DNA from: Pollutimonas harenae
GTDB lineage: Bacteria > Pseudomonadota > Gammaproteobacteria > Burkholderiales > Burkholderiaceae_B
NCBI RefSeq assembly: GCF_004153685.1
Contig: NZ_SDQD01000001.1
Span: 558,001 to 622,000, forward strand
Reading direction: 5' to 3'
Length of the DNA: 64,000 bases
The notes beneath the pieces are model-generated. The model was given only the letters and a program-made list of their open reading frames with translations, did not search any database and had not been told where the DNA came from. This document shows, piece by piece, positions 42,347 through 51,860 of the stretch; the stretch's first letter is position 1, and the number at the start of each line of letters is the position of its first letter. Position numbers and translations under genes: made by a program.

Positions 42347-44942
42347 ACCCGAGGGGGTCGCTCCCGGCAACCATGCCAGCATCCGGCTCGGCCGGACTAT
42401 TGTCCGTTCCCGGGCTGTTCCGTTCGGGCAAGGGCTCATACTGACGCTGTCCTGACTGGAACTCCTGCCAAACCGTCAGCGCGCGCAAACGCTGTTTGGC
42501 GATAGTTTCCACTTTTTCCCTGAGTATCGAATCGCGCTCGAGCAAAGTGTCCAGATCGCCTTCAAGCAGCATGAGTAGCCGGCTGTATCCCAACGATGTT
42601 GCCTTGGCTTCAAACTCAGTGTCCGTCAGCAAGGCCATCTCGCCAAACATTTCACCCGTCCCCAACTCTACTGTGGTGGTGTCGGGCAAATGCAGGGTAA
42701 CGGCTCCGGAGGCCACGATATACATGGCCCTGCTGCGCCCCACTTGCAACCTGATACGCTGGTTTGGCACCGCCAGACGAGGCTTAAGTAGCTTGCTGAT
42801 AAGCGCCAGCTCTTCAGGAGAAAGGTCCTGGAACAAAGGCACATGGCCGATCAGCTCTCGGGCACTCATGGCTATATCGAGGGGCGGATGCTTCTGTACA
42901 TGCTCCCAGCGCAAATCTATTTGCTTGATCAGATCCGAATACATTTCACCGGTAATCAGGAACTGCGCCAACATGTCGCGATAGCGCAGACGCTCAAGCG
43001 CACGCGCCATGCGACCCAAATAGGCTTCTTGCAACCATTGCGCAAACACGGGATATTGCAGATTCATGGCTTGCAGGGAGTTTTCCAGCAGTACCAGCCT
43101 GCGCTTGTGGGCCCCGATAATAATATCAGTCGCCTCGGTACCCAACAACGGCTTGAGTTCTTTCTCGGCAAAGCGTATCAGCTGCTGTGCCACCGACCGC
43201 TTGCTCATCAGGTTGGTAAAACGTTTGGACAGTTCACGCCTGAGCCATTCCTGAAAACCAAATAGATAATGTATCCGCAAAGCCAGGCGAAACCCCTGCG
43301 AATAACGCAGATCGGCGGCAATAGCGGCCTCAAAGCCCTGCAATCCACCTGCGCGTACCGCGTCACTCAGGCGCTCGGCCCTGGCCAACAATGACTCTGC
43401 CGTACGCCATTCGACTATCTGGGCTTTCAGCGTATCAAAGAACAGCTCCTCTTCGCGTGCAGCAACCACCGCCAGACCCATCGACACCTTTTGATCCAGG
43501 GAAAGCCGCTCGATTTCTCCACCATCGACACTGGCCAGTGTGGCATCGAATACCGATTGCACCCGTGCACGCGCATCCAGTCCGATATTGTCGTACTCGG
43601 CGATTTCATCGGTTTTCTCCCGCAGGTCTTCCAGAGCCACCACCACCGCCTGGTTGCGCAAGGTCCGCTCAAACGGCGACAGCTGATTGAGCCTTAGATG
43701 CCCAATGAGTTTTCTGAGGCTGACACCATTCACGAACAAGGTCATGAGCACAAAGCCTGTAGTCGCCACGGCAATGAACTGACGTGCTTCGTAGGGCACA
43801 TTATGCTGTTCTGTCACGGCCAGCGCCAAGGCCAGGGATACCGCACCACGCAAGCCGCCCCACCACATCACGACCCGGTAGGCCGGACTCACCTTGGTAC
43901 CGAAACGAGTCAGGCCCAGCAAGGGCAGCACGCCAAATACCATTAACGCCCGGGCAAGCAGTGTCACGGCAAAAACCAGCAGCACCAGCCCCACCTGCGT
44001 CCAGGTGATATCTTCCATCATGCGCGGAATCAGCATGGCTGCAAAAACGAAAATAAGAGAGTTGGCCCAGAAGCCAAACTGTGACCAGGCGCCGGACAAC
44101 TGCTCGAAGGTCGCCGGCGACATACGTGTACGACCGCTGGAACCCACCACCAGACCAGCAATCACGGTGGCCACCACACCCGAGACACCTAAATAATGAT
44201 CGGAAATATAAAAAGTCAGGTAGGCCAGAGCGATGGTCAGGGTAATTTCAGCCGTAGGCCAGCCCCGCAACCAGATGAACAGCCTGCAGGCCAGCCGACC
44301 CATCAGAAAACCGGCTATACCCCCTCCAATAAAGCCGAAGGCAAAGCTGTAGAAGATTTTGCCGGACGACAACGTCCCGCCTCCCGCCAGGACCGTCAAC
44401 AGCACCGAGTACAGGGCAATGGAGGCCGCATCATTGAACAATGACTCGCCTTCGACCAGCGTGGTTAACCGTTTGGGAGCACCCACTTCCCGAAACACAC
44501 CCACCACAGCTACCGGATCAGTCGTAGCCACGATGGCGCCCAGCATCAGGCAAACCGCCAGGCTATAGCCAGACACCGAATTGATGGAAAAGCCCACGGC
44601 AACCGTACATACTACGACAGCGACAATCGCCATCATGAGAATGGGTCCTATGTCGTCCAGCAATCGCCGCACATTGATCGACAACGACGTCTCGAAAAGC
44701 AGTATGGGTAAAAATACAAATAGAAAGGTTTCCGACGACACCTCGAAATCTTGCAGCGAATCAAGAAAGTCGGACACCACCAGGGGCGCCCAGCCGTGCA
44801 CGTGAATGATCAGGCCCAGAACAAATCCGACTATGGCCAGCAACACCGAATAGGGTAAACGCAAGCGGCCGGCCAGCGGTGGCATGAACGACACCAGGGC
44901 CAGCAAGCCCGCCAGTCCAAAAACCAGGTGTCCTATCTGCAT
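42330..44942 (-). CDS. CPA1-type Na+/H+ antiporter with cyclic-nucleotide-binding-like domain
   Basis: 870 residues. The first 420 form about 12 transmembrane helices with the antiporter marks VATTDPVAVVGVFREVGAPK and TLVEGESLFNDAASIALYSV. A long cytoplasmic linker of predicted helices follows (430-700). The last part (about 720-840) is a cNMP-binding fold: LFQDLSPEELALISKLLKPR and LGTGEMFGEMALLTDTEFEA. The usual phosphate-binding Arg-Ala of cAMP receptors is not obvious after GEMAL, so nucleotide binding is uncertain. It exports sodium or another cation in exchange for protons. Confidence 0.88.
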   Translation of the reverse strand: MQIGHLVFGLAGLLALVSFMPPLAGRLRLPYSVLLAIVGFVLGLIIHVHGWAPLVVSDFLDSLQDFEVSSETFLFVFLPILLFETSLSINVRRLLDDIGPILMMAIVAVVVCTVAVGFSINSVSGYSLAVCLMLGAIVATTDPVAVVGVFREVGAPKRLTTLVEGESLFNDAASIALYSVLLTVLAGGGTLSSGKIFYSFAFGFIGGGIAGFLMGRLACRLFIWLRGWPTAEITLTIALAYLTFYISDHYLGVSGVVATVIAGLVVGSSGRTRMSPATFEQLSGAWSQFGFWANSLIFVFAAMLIPRMMEDITWTQVGLVLLVFAVTLLARALMVFGVLPLLGLTRFGTKVSPAYRVVMWWGGLRGAVSLALALAVTEQHNVPYEARQFIAVATTGFVLMTLFVNGVSLRKLIGHLRLNQLSPFERTLRNQAVVVALEDLREKTDEIAEYDNIGLDARARVQSVFDATLASVDGGEIERLSLDQKVSMGLAVVAAREEELFFDTLKAQIVEWRTAESLLARAERLSDAVRAGGLQGFEAAIAADLRYSQGFRLALRIHYLFGFQEWLRRELSKRFTNLMSKRSVAQQLIRFAEKELKPLLGTEATDIIIGAHKRRLVLLENSLQAMNLQYPVFAQWLQEAYLGRMARALERLRYRDMLAQFLITGEMYSDLIKQIDLRWEHVQKHPPLDIAMSARELIGHVPLFQDLSPEELALISKLLKPRLAVPNQRIRLQVGRSRAMYIVASGAVTLHLPDTTTVELGTGEMFGEMALLTDTEFEAKATSLGYSRLLMLLEGDLDTLLERDSILREKVETIAKQRLRALTVWQEFQSGQRQYEPLPERNSPGTDNSPAEPDAGMVAGSDPLGSKATD

Positions 44943-45062
44943 CTAAACATCCTTGTACATGTGGCAACGTAGCCAATTTACAAGGATATCGCTTTTTTTA
45001 TCACGATAGGCGCCGCGTCAGGACTTATTCTTTATGCCGGACCATCACTGGCTGAAGAGGAT

Positions 45063-45187
45063 AAAAAATGGGACACCTGAAAAGGTGTCCCATAAAACGT
45101 CCGCTTCAAAAGGGAGGGGAAGAGGAGAAGCCGAAGCGGACGATGAACAATGCCTCGCGCATCGTAGGCAAACACATCGTTCATGCA
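45063..45187 (-). ncRNA. Candidate small RNA downstream of rpoH
   Basis: On the minus strand three stem-loops follow each other: ATGAACGATG/CATTGTTCAT (45143-45184, one wobble pair), CGTCCGCTTC/GAAGCGGACG (45098-45142) whose 25-base loop is almost pure pyrimidine (CTCCTCTTCCCCTCCC), and a 10-bp terminator stem ending in TTTTTTAT. A CU-rich exposed loop beside a strong terminator is the design of anti-Shine-Dalgarno small RNAs. No coding potential. Could be an independent transcript or a processed rpoH 3'UTR; I cannot see a clear promoter. Function inferred from structure only. Confidence 0.5.
45069..45092 (-). terminator. Rho-independent terminator
   Basis: TGGGACACCT and AGGTGTCCCA form a 10-bp stem around four bases, followed on the minus strand by TTTTTTAT. 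It ends the rpoH transcript or the candidate small RNA. Within the 378-bp gap 44943-45320 the only other structure is a GGCTGGCC/GGCCAGCC hairpin at 45291-45311, just past the rpoH stop, without a T-run. Confidence 0.85.
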
Positions 45188-45320
45188 AGATTAGTCAGGA
45201 TAAATAGAAATAAGTTCTACTTCTATCTGCCGGAGGTGTAAAAGAGTATTTCGGGATTTTTGGTGCCCGACGGCGCACCGCAGCCGTAGAGGCTGGCCTT
45301 GATGGCCAGCCCGCTTTGGC

Positions 45321-46202
45321 TCAACCTGCCAGCGATACGCGCAGTTTTTTGAATGCTGCCGCTTCGATTTGGCGGATGCGTTCGGCTGAAACACCGAACT
45401 CGGCTGCCAGTTCATGCAAGGTTGCACCACCGTCGTCTTGCAGCCAGCGCGCCCGAACAATGCGGCGAGAGCGCTCGTCGAGAACATCGAGGGCATCAGC
45501 CAGCCCGGAACCCTGCAGAGCGTCGTAGGCACGACGCTCGAGTACTTGCGAGGGCTCTTGCTGCCCTTCGTCGGACAAATAGGCAATCGGGGCGTAGCCG
45601 TCTTCGTCGTCATGGCTTTCAAGGGCGAATTCCCGGCCAGACATACGGACTTCCATTTCGCTGACGTCTTCGGGGCGCACATTAAGCTCGCGCGCAATGT
45701 TATTGACCTGTTCGGTGTCGAGCGTTTGGCCATCGGGACGCATACGGCGCAGGTTGAAGAACAATTTGCGCTGCGCCTTGGTCGTGGCAACTTTGACCAG
45801 GCGCCAGTTACGTACGATGTATTCGTGGATTTCAGCCTTGATCCAGTGCACGGCGAAAGACACCAGACGCACCCCGCGATCGGGGTCAAAGCGTTTTACC
45901 GCTTTCATCAGGCCTACATTGCCTTCCTGGATGAGATCGGCATGCGCCAGCCCATAGCCCAGATACTGGCGCGCTATGGAAACCACCAGACGCAAATGCG
46001 AAGTGATCAGTTGCCGCGCGGCATCGAGATCATCTTGTTCGCGCAGACGCTTGCCCAAGCTCGTTTCTTCCTCTTGCGTGAGCATGGGCAGGCGATTGAC
46101 GGCGCTGATGTAGGCCTCGATCGTGCCTAACGCACCTGGATTGGAAATTGCCATGGCCAATTGGTTATTGGACAGGGTCAAGGATTGCGAGCTGTGAGTC
46201 AT
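45321..46202 (-). CDS. rpoH: RNA polymerase sigma-32 (heat-shock sigma factor)
   Basis: 293 residues. Region 2 has DLIQEGNVGLMKAVKRFDPD (89-108) and the -10-recognition stretch RLVSFAVHWIKAEIHEYIVR; the RpoH box QRKLFFNLR (144-152), unique to sigma-32, is intact; region 4 ends FGVSAERIRQIEAAAFKKLR. It directs heat-shock transcription. A CIRCE operator lies 45 bp upstream, implying direct repression by HrcA. Confidence 0.98.
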   Translation of the reverse strand: MTHSSQSLTLSNNQLAMAISNPGALGTIEAYISAVNRLPMLTQEEETSLGKRLREQDDLDAARQLITSHLRLVVSIARQYLGYGLAHADLIQEGNVGLMKAVKRFDPDRGVRLVSFAVHWIKAEIHEYIVRNWRLVKVATTKAQRKLFFNLRRMRPDGQTLDTEQVNNIARELNVRPEDVSEMEVRMSGREFALESHDDEDGYAPIAYLSDEGQQEPSQVLERRAYDALQGSGLADALDVLDERSRRIVRARWLQDDGGATLHELAAEFGVSAERIRQIEAAAFKKLRVSLAG

Positions 46203-46246
46203 CGGACGAGCAGTCCTCCTGAAAAAACGATACTGATTGCACTATA

Positions 46247-46273
46247 TTAGCACTCTGTACAACAGAGTGCTAA
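46247..46273. promoter_or_regulatory. CIRCE operator (HrcA-binding site)
   Basis: TTAGCACTC, nine bases, GAGTGCTAA: a perfect match to the CIRCE consensus, in the intergenic region between rpoH and the ABC binding protein. HrcA repression of rpoH through CIRCE has been predicted in betaproteobacteria by comparative genomics. It is 45 bp upstream of rpoH and about 100 bp upstream of the other gene, so rpoH is the main expected target. Confidence 0.95.
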
Positions 46274-46371
46274 TGTCGGTGACGCCTTTGCATGAGATAT
46301 ACAGTAAGATCGTTTTTTCCATGAAAAGTTCATGTTTAACACCGATTTTGACCTTTTATCGAGACAAATTC

Positions 46372-47529
46372 ATGTCATTCAGAAAACTCGCCCTTTTCGC
46401 CGCCCTATATGTCGCCATTGGCCTTGCTCCTGCCGCTCCGGGCTACGCTCAGGTCAAGATAGGTGTTGTCACCTCGGCCACCGGTCCCACGGCCATGGTC
46501 GGTATTCCGCAAAAAAATACAGTCCCCCTGCTGCCCACTCGCATCGGCGGCCTGAGCGTCGAATATATTTCGCTGGATGATGCCAGTGACCCCACAAAAA
46601 CGGTCACCAGCATCAAGAAACTGCTGAGTGAAGAGAAAATTGATGCCCTCATTGGCCCCACCGGTTCGCCTAATGCCATGAGCGTCATCCAGTTCATGGC
46701 TGAAACCGGCACACCTATGCTGGCGCCTGTAGGCACGGCATCGGTCGTACTACCCATGACGCCGGAAAAAAAATGGGTGTTCAAGACCACTCAAAATGAC
46801 GATATTATTGCCAGGGCGCTGGTTGACCACATGGTCCAGTCCGGCGTCAAGACGGCTGGCTTCATTGGCTTCAATGATGCCTATGGCGAAAACTGGCTGA
46901 AAGTATTTACCGAGCTGGCTCAGCAAAACAATATCAAGCTCGTTGCCGTAGAACGCTACCAGCGCTCTGACAGCTCCGTCACCGGCCAGGCGCTCAAAGT
47001 ATTATCGGCCAAGCCTGATGCCGTGCTGATTGCCGGGACCGGCACAGCTGCCGCACTGCCACAAACCACGCTGGCCAAACAGGGCTACAAAGGCACCTTC
47101 TATCAAACTCATGGCGCAGCCCTCCCTGCCTTCCTGAAACAGGCGGGCGATGCCGCCGAAGGCACCATATTGGCTGCCAGCCTGATGCTGGTACTGCCCG
47201 AAATCGCCGACACCAATCCTGCCAAGAAAAACGCCCAGGATTACATCAAGCGCTATCAGGACATGTACGGCGAGAAACCCGCCACCTTCGGCGCCAATGT
47301 GTACGACGCAGGCATGCTGCTTGAACAAGCCATCCCGCAAGCCGCCAAAGTCGCCAAACCTGGCACCAAAGCGTTTCGCAGTGCGCTGCGTGATGCTTTG
47401 GAACAGACCAAAGAGCTGGTGGCCACCCAGGGTGTCTACAACATGAGTCCAGAAGACCATAGCGGCTTCGACGAGCGAGGCCGTGAATTGATCACCGTGC
47501 AAGACGGTCAGTGGAAACTGCTGAAGTAA
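46372..47529 (+). CDS. ABC transporter substrate-binding protein (LivJ-like)
   Basis: 385 residues from the ATG at 46372, chosen because MSFRKLALFAALYVAIGLAP starts a signal peptide cleaved after GYA; longer frames starting at 46237 would run through the CIRCE element. The mature protein is a type I periplasmic binding fold (VKIGVVTSATGPTAMVGIPQ, then LIGPTGSPNAMSVIQFMAET). Branched-chain amino acid or a related acid is the usual ligand. No permease or ATPase genes are adjacent. Ends at a strong terminator. Confidence 0.92.
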   Translation: MSFRKLALFAALYVAIGLAPAAPGYAQVKIGVVTSATGPTAMVGIPQKNTVPLLPTRIGGLSVEYISLDDASDPTKTVTSIKKLLSEEKIDALIGPTGSPNAMSVIQFMAETGTPMLAPVGTASVVLPMTPEKKWVFKTTQNDDIIARALVDHMVQSGVKTAGFIGFNDAYGENWLKVFTELAQQNNIKLVAVERYQRSDSSVTGQALKVLSAKPDAVLIAGTGTAAALPQTTLAKQGYKGTFYQTHGAALPAFLKQAGDAAEGTILAASLMLVLPEIADTNPAKKNAQDYIKRYQDMYGEKPATFGANVYDAGMLLEQAIPQAAKVAKPGTKAFRSALRDALEQTKELVATQGVYNMSPEDHSGFDERGRELITVQDGQWKLLK

Positions 47530-47540
47530 ACGCTATATGA

Positions 47541-47573
47541 AAACGGCCCTTTCGATGAAAGGGCCGTTTTTTT
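47541..47573 (+). terminator. Rho-independent terminator after the binding-protein gene
   Basis: AAACGGCCCTTTC and GAAAGGGCCGTTT form a 13-bp stem around GAT with a run of T, 11 bp past the stop codon. Because the stem ends A-rich on its other side it may also work for the convergent fghA transcript. Confidence 0.93.
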
Positions 47574-47600
47574 ACAAGACCTGACCATGGATCCGGTCGA

Positions 47601-48470
47601 TTAGCCACCCCGCAGACGCTCTGCGTGGAAGTCGATATGGTCCTGCATGAAGGTCGAGATAAAGTAATAACCGTGGTCGTACCCGTCGTGGCGGCGCAGT
47701 ATCAGCGGCTGCCCGGCATGTGCGCACGCAGCCTCGAACGCCTCTGGGTGCAACTGTTCGGCCAGAAAACCATCAGCCATGCCCTGGTCTATCAGTATGC
47801 CGCGCGGAAATGGGTTCTGCGACTTTTCCATCAGTAGCGAGGCATCGTGATCGCTCCAGGCCTGACGATCAGGTCCTAAGTAGCCCGTGAACGCTTTTTC
47901 ACCCCAGGGGCATCGAGTGGGCGCGGCAATCGGTGCAAAAGCGGACACCGACTGGAACTTGTCGGAATGCTTTTGCGCCAGTACCAGGGCGCCGTGCCCT
48001 CCCATCGAATGGCCGAAAATCCCTGCACAAGCCGCCAGCCCCGGCAAGATTGTGGTAACGATATCGAACAACTCATCAGCCACATAGCTTTCCATGCGAT
48101 AGTGACGGCTCCAGGGCTCTTGCGTAGCATCCAGGTAAAACCCGGCACCTGTGCCAAAGTCCCAGCTATCGTCCTCGCCGGCAATGCCGGCTCCGCGCGG
48201 ACTGGTGTCGGGCGCCACCAGCATCAGGCCGTGTTGAGCAGCAATGCGCTGCGCGCCACCCTTGATCATGAAGGTTTCTTCGGTGCACGTCAGGCCGGCC
48301 AGATAAAACAATACGGGTACGCGCCCTTCCTGGGCCTGCTGCGGGATGAACACCGAAAAACGCATGGGCAAGCCTACCGTTTCGGCATTGTGCTGGTAGT
48401 AGCGCTGCACGCCGTCGAAACAGCGATGCTCGCTCAGCAGCTCAAGGTCTTCTAGTTTGAGGCTGGACAT
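47601..48470 (-). CDS. fghA: S-formylglutathione hydrolase
   Basis: 289 residues, esterase D family. FYLAGLTCTEETFMIKGGAQ (55-74) and the nucleophile Ser155 in FGHSMGGHGAL, with His in the RRHDGYDHGYYFI region. It releases formate from S-formylglutathione, step two of glutathione-dependent formaldehyde detoxification. Its start overlaps the stop of adhC by one base, giving an adhC-fghA operon. Confidence 0.96.
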   Translation of the reverse strand: MSSLKLEDLELLSEHRCFDGVQRYYQHNAETVGLPMRFSVFIPQQAQEGRVPVLFYLAGLTCTEETFMIKGGAQRIAAQHGLMLVAPDTSPRGAGIAGEDDSWDFGTGAGFYLDATQEPWSRHYRMESYVADELFDIVTTILPGLAACAGIFGHSMGGHGALVLAQKHSDKFQSVSAFAPIAAPTRCPWGEKAFTGYLGPDRQAWSDHDASLLMEKSQNPFPRGILIDQGMADGFLAEQLHPEAFEAACAHAGQPLILRRHDGYDHGYYFISTFMQDHIDFHAERLRGG

Positions 48471-49576
48471 CAGTACACCACCACGGAGCGTATGGACTCG
48501 CCTCGCTTCATGAGGTCGAAGCCATCATTGATTTGATCCAGAGCCAGTGTGTGGGTGATCAGATCGTCGATATTGATCTTGCCATCCATATACCAGTCGA
48601 CAATTTTTGGCACGTCGGTGCGGCCCCGTGCGCCACCAAATGCCGAACCTTTCCATTCGCGGCCTGTAACCAGCTGGAAGGGCCTGGTTGCAATTTCGGC
48701 GCCCGCCTCGGCTACCCCGATAATAATGGACTGGCCCCAGCCGCGATGGCAGCATTCCAGAGCCTGGCGCATGACCTTGGTATTGCCTATGCATTCGAAC
48801 GAATAGTCAGCACCGCCGTCGGTCAGCTGAATAATGTGGTCAACGACGTTTTCGACCTCGTTCGGGTTGATAAAGTGGGTCATGCCGAACTTACGCGCCA
48901 TGGCTTCGCGTTCGGGGTTCAGGTCTACGCCTATGATTTTGTCGGCCCCCACCATTTTGGCGCCCTGGATGACGTTCAGCCCTATGCCACCCAGTCCGAA
49001 CACCACCACATTGGTACCCGCCTCGACCTTGGCCGTAAACAGGACCGCACCCAAGCCTGTTGTGACACCACAGCCTATATAACAAACCTTGTCGAAAGGG
49101 GCATCGTTACGTATTTTGGCGAGTGCGATCTCGGGCACCACGATGTGATTGGAGAATGTGGAGGTGCCCATATAGTGATGCACGGGCTTGCCGCCGACCG
49201 TGAAGCGCGACGTGCCATCAGGCATCAGACCCTTGCCTTGCGTAGCACGTATGGCGGTGCACAGATTAGTTTTGCGTGAAAGGCAGGACTTGCACTGCCG
49301 GCATTCGGGCGTGTAAAGAGGAATGACATGGTCGCCCGCCTTGAGCGAGGTAACCCCAGCACCCACTTCAAGCACCACTCCGGCACCCTCGTGCCCAAGA
49401 ATCGACGGAAAAATGCCTTCAGGATCAGCGCCCGACAAGGTGTAATAGTCGGTATGGCAAATTCCGGTCGCCTTGATTTCGACCAATACTTCGCCCGCCT
49501 TGGGGCCGGCCAGTTCAACGTCTTCGATGGTCAGTGGCGCACCCGCCTTCCAGGCAATTGCCGCTTTCGTTTTCAT
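48470..49576 (-). CDS. adhC: S-(hydroxymethyl)glutathione dehydrogenase / class III alcohol dehydrogenase
   Basis: 368 residues. Catalytic zinc site: [19 protein letters not shown] and [12 protein letters not shown]. The structural zinc cysteines are in [20 protein letters not shown]-binding motif [18 protein letters not shown]. It oxidises the formaldehyde-glutathione adduct; the pair with fghA is the standard pathway. Also reduces S-nitrosoglutathione in relatives. Preceded by a 150-bp gap without recognisable elements. Confidence 0.97.
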   Translation of the reverse strand: MKTKAAIAWKAGAPLTIEDVELAGPKAGEVLVEIKATGICHTDYYTLSGADPEGIFPSILGHEGAGVVLEVGAGVTSLKAGDHVIPLYTPECRQCKSCLSRKTNLCTAIRATQGKGLMPDGTSRFTVGGKPVHHYMGTSTFSNHIVVPEIALAKIRNDAPFDKVCYIGCGVTTGLGAVLFTAKVEAGTNVVVFGLGGIGLNVIQGAKMVGADKIIGVDLNPEREAMARKFGMTHFINPNEVENVVDHIIQLTDGGADYSFECIGNTKVMRQALECCHRGWGQSIIIGVAEAGAEIATRPFQLVTGREWKGSAFGGARGRTDVPKIVDWYMDGKINIDDLITHTLALDQINDGFDLMKRGESIRSVVVY

Positions 49577-49727
49577 ACCCGCTCCTGATGACTATTTGCA
49601 AACCACGGCGCGTGTCAGCAGCGCCATGGACAAGATGGACAAATCCATCGACTTTCATGATGTTAAACGAAAAAAAACGACGATGTTCCAACAATACGCG
49701 ACGTTAGGACGAGCTTTGGGTTTTGGA

Positions 49728-50957
49728 TCAGTATTCCGATGATTTCCCGGTCAGCGCCACCCCAAAACGCAGCAGAAAATAAGAGCATGCATCAATCCAG
49801 CGGCCCAGCAGGCCGCGCTGCTCGAGGCTCTGCCCGGTGACACGTTGTGCATTGGCCTGGATTTCTATTTCAAGTGCATTGGTGAGCTCCAGGGCGAAAT
49901 CCGCATCGCGTACGTATACGTTGGCCTCACGTGCCAATAAGAGGCTGAAGGGGTCAAGGTTCGAAGAACCCACCATGGTGCAGTCGTCCAGTACAGCTAC
50001 CTTGGCATGCAGATAGCTTGCCATGTATTCATAGAGTTCTATGCCGTCGTCCAGCAGCTTGCCATACATGTACCGGCAAGCCCTATACTGCATCGCGTAT
50101 TCAGACCTGCCCTGCAACAACAGCCGCACACGCACACCGCGCTGTGCCGCCTGCTCCAGCACCTTGAGCAAGCGGCGCCGAGGAAAAAAATAGGCGTTGG
50201 CAATCAGGATTTCTTTTTCGGCATGCCGGACGGCGGTCAGGTATACGTTTTCGATTGACTGGCGGAATCGTATGTTATCGCGCAGCAGCAAGGCGGCGCG
50301 CAGACCGGTATCGAATTCCGGTTGCCTGATCTTGCGCCGCGACTGCATCCATTGCCTTACGTTCTTCAGACGCTGATAAAAGGCCTCCCAATCGTCACGC
50401 CTGCGCCAGGCCATGCGCAACCACAAACTGCGCTGAGCCCTGGACACATCGTCAACAATCGGGCCCTTCAGGCTGACCGCGAAGTCAAAACGCGGACGCG
50501 GGCCCTGGCCATCATCCGGAACATCGACGTAATCATCCAGAATATTGATGCCACCAACAAACGCCAGGGCGTTATCCACCGTCGTGACCTTGCGATGCAA
50601 CCGTCGCAAACGTCGCAAATTGAAGCGTATGGTTTGCAGACCAGAGGGTTCGGGTCTGTATACCCGAAACTGGGCGCCCATATCGGCCAGTTGCCGGGTA
50701 ATGTCGCGGGCATGGTCCTGGCTGCCAAAGCCATCGATGACCACACGTACTTTGACGCCGCGCTCACACGCCTGCCGCAAGTGATCGAGCACCTGCCGGC
50801 CGGTTCGGTCGAGATTGAAAATATAAGTTTCCAGGTGTACGGAGACGCGTGCCGCAGCTATGGCCTCACACAAAGCAGGGAAAAACTCCTTGCCGTTATG
50901 CAGGAGGTCAATCTGGTTGCCGTCGTGCCATTTCAGACGCACGTCTTTGCTTGCCAT
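49728..50957 (-). CDS. clsB: Cardiolipin synthase B
   Basis: 409 residues, phospholipase D superfamily with two HKD motifs: His121-x-Lys123-x4-Asp128 (HRKVTTVDNALAFVGG) and a second in LHAKVAVLDDCTMVGSSNLD. No long N-terminal membrane segments, as in ClsB, unlike ClsA. It condenses two phospholipids into cardiolipin at the inner membrane. It is the last gene of a minus-strand run with the EEP nuclease and hydrolase genes. Confidence 0.92.
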   Translation of the reverse strand: MASKDVRLKWHDGNQIDLLHNGKEFFPALCEAIAAARVSVHLETYIFNLDRTGRQVLDHLRQACERGVKVRVVIDGFGSQDHARDITRQLADMGAQFRVYRPEPSGLQTIRFNLRRLRRLHRKVTTVDNALAFVGGINILDDYVDVPDDGQGPRPRFDFAVSLKGPIVDDVSRAQRSLWLRMAWRRRDDWEAFYQRLKNVRQWMQSRRKIRQPEFDTGLRAALLLRDNIRFRQSIENVYLTAVRHAEKEILIANAYFFPRRRLLKVLEQAAQRGVRVRLLLQGRSEYAMQYRACRYMYGKLLDDGIELYEYMASYLHAKVAVLDDCTMVGSSNLDPFSLLLAREANVYVRDADFALELTNALEIEIQANAQRVTGQSLEQRGLLGRWIDACSYFLLRFGVALTGKSSEY

Positions 50958-50985
50958 ACACCTACCCTACCGGGATTGAATGAGC

Positions 50986-51858
50986 CTACAAGCCCATCAG
51001 CTCAAGTATCGAGCCGCTTAGCGCCGAATGCGAGTCTTGCAGATCCATCAGTATATTGAAATGATTGGCGCCTGGGACTTCGAGCACACGAACGGGATAT
51101 TCCTGGTCCCGCCAGGCCGATGCGTACATCTGGCTTTGTCGCTTGAATTCGTCTGTTTCATGTTCGCCCCAGGCCACCAACAAAGGACAGCCACCCTGCC
51201 TGGGCAAATGAAATATCGGGCTCATGCTCTGCGCCAGCTGAGCATCAAGCTGGGCCCATGCGTTGATATGGGTGTGCAGCAATGGCCGCAGATCGAACAG
51301 GCCGCTGATAGGGCTGGCGCTATGCACGATATCGTCAGGTACATCCAGTGCTGCCTGCCATCCTCTCGCCACCAACATGCCTGCAAGATGCCCTCCGGCA
51401 GAACTGCCGCTGACGTGAATGCGGCTGGCATCGCCATGATAACGGTCGATATGCTTGTATACCCAGGCCAGGGCGCGACGGCACTGGTCAACGATATGTG
51501 GCAGTGTAACGGCCGGAGCCAGCGAATAATTGACCGTCACCACAGTGGCGCCGGCTGCGGTAAAAGCGGGCGCCATGAAAGAAGAGTCGTCTTTCGACAG
51601 TGCCCGCCAATAGCCGCCATGAATAAACACGAACACCGGCGCCCCTGCCAGAGCTGCCGGAAAAATGTCCAGCGTTTCGTCTTGATGAGAACCATAAGGC
51701 ACCGACAGCTCGCCATGCACTTGCTGGCGTGCCACTACGCTGCTGTCGACATATTCCTGAAGAAAAGGCAGGCAGTCGGGCACCGATGCCCGGGCGTTGT
51801 ATTGCCGATCTATTTCCTCGACCGTATAGGCCATGGGGTTGGCATCTGGAGCGAACAT
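50986..51858 (-). CDS. Alpha/beta hydrolase, arylformamidase/BD-FAE-like
   Basis: 290 residues. HGGYWR (80-85) is the oxyanion motif of hormone-sensitive-lipase-like enzymes, and Ser153 is in GSSAGGHLAG. Early segment MAYTVEEIDRQYNARASVPD is typical of kynurenine formamidase-like hydrolases. Tryptophan degradation partners (kynA, kynU) are not nearby, so a general esterase role is equally possible. Two bases separate it from the EEP gene upstream. Confidence 0.85.
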   Translation of the reverse strand: MFAPDANPMAYTVEEIDRQYNARASVPDCLPFLQEYVDSSVVARQQVHGELSVPYGSHQDETLDIFPAALAGAPVFVFIHGGYWRALSKDDSSFMAPAFTAAGATVVTVNYSLAPAVTLPHIVDQCRRALAWVYKHIDRYHGDASRIHVSGSSAGGHLAGMLVARGWQAALDVPDDIVHSASPISGLFDLRPLLHTHINAWAQLDAQLAQSMSPIFHLPRQGGCPLLVAWGEHETDEFKRQSQMYASAWRDQEYPVRVLEVPGANHFNILMDLQDSHSALSGSILELMGL

Positions 51859-51860
51859 GG

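Noticed and set aside
46237-46371. 45-residue N-terminal extension of the ABC binding protein
   Set aside because: The extended frame would begin before the CIRCE element and place the signal peptide internally.
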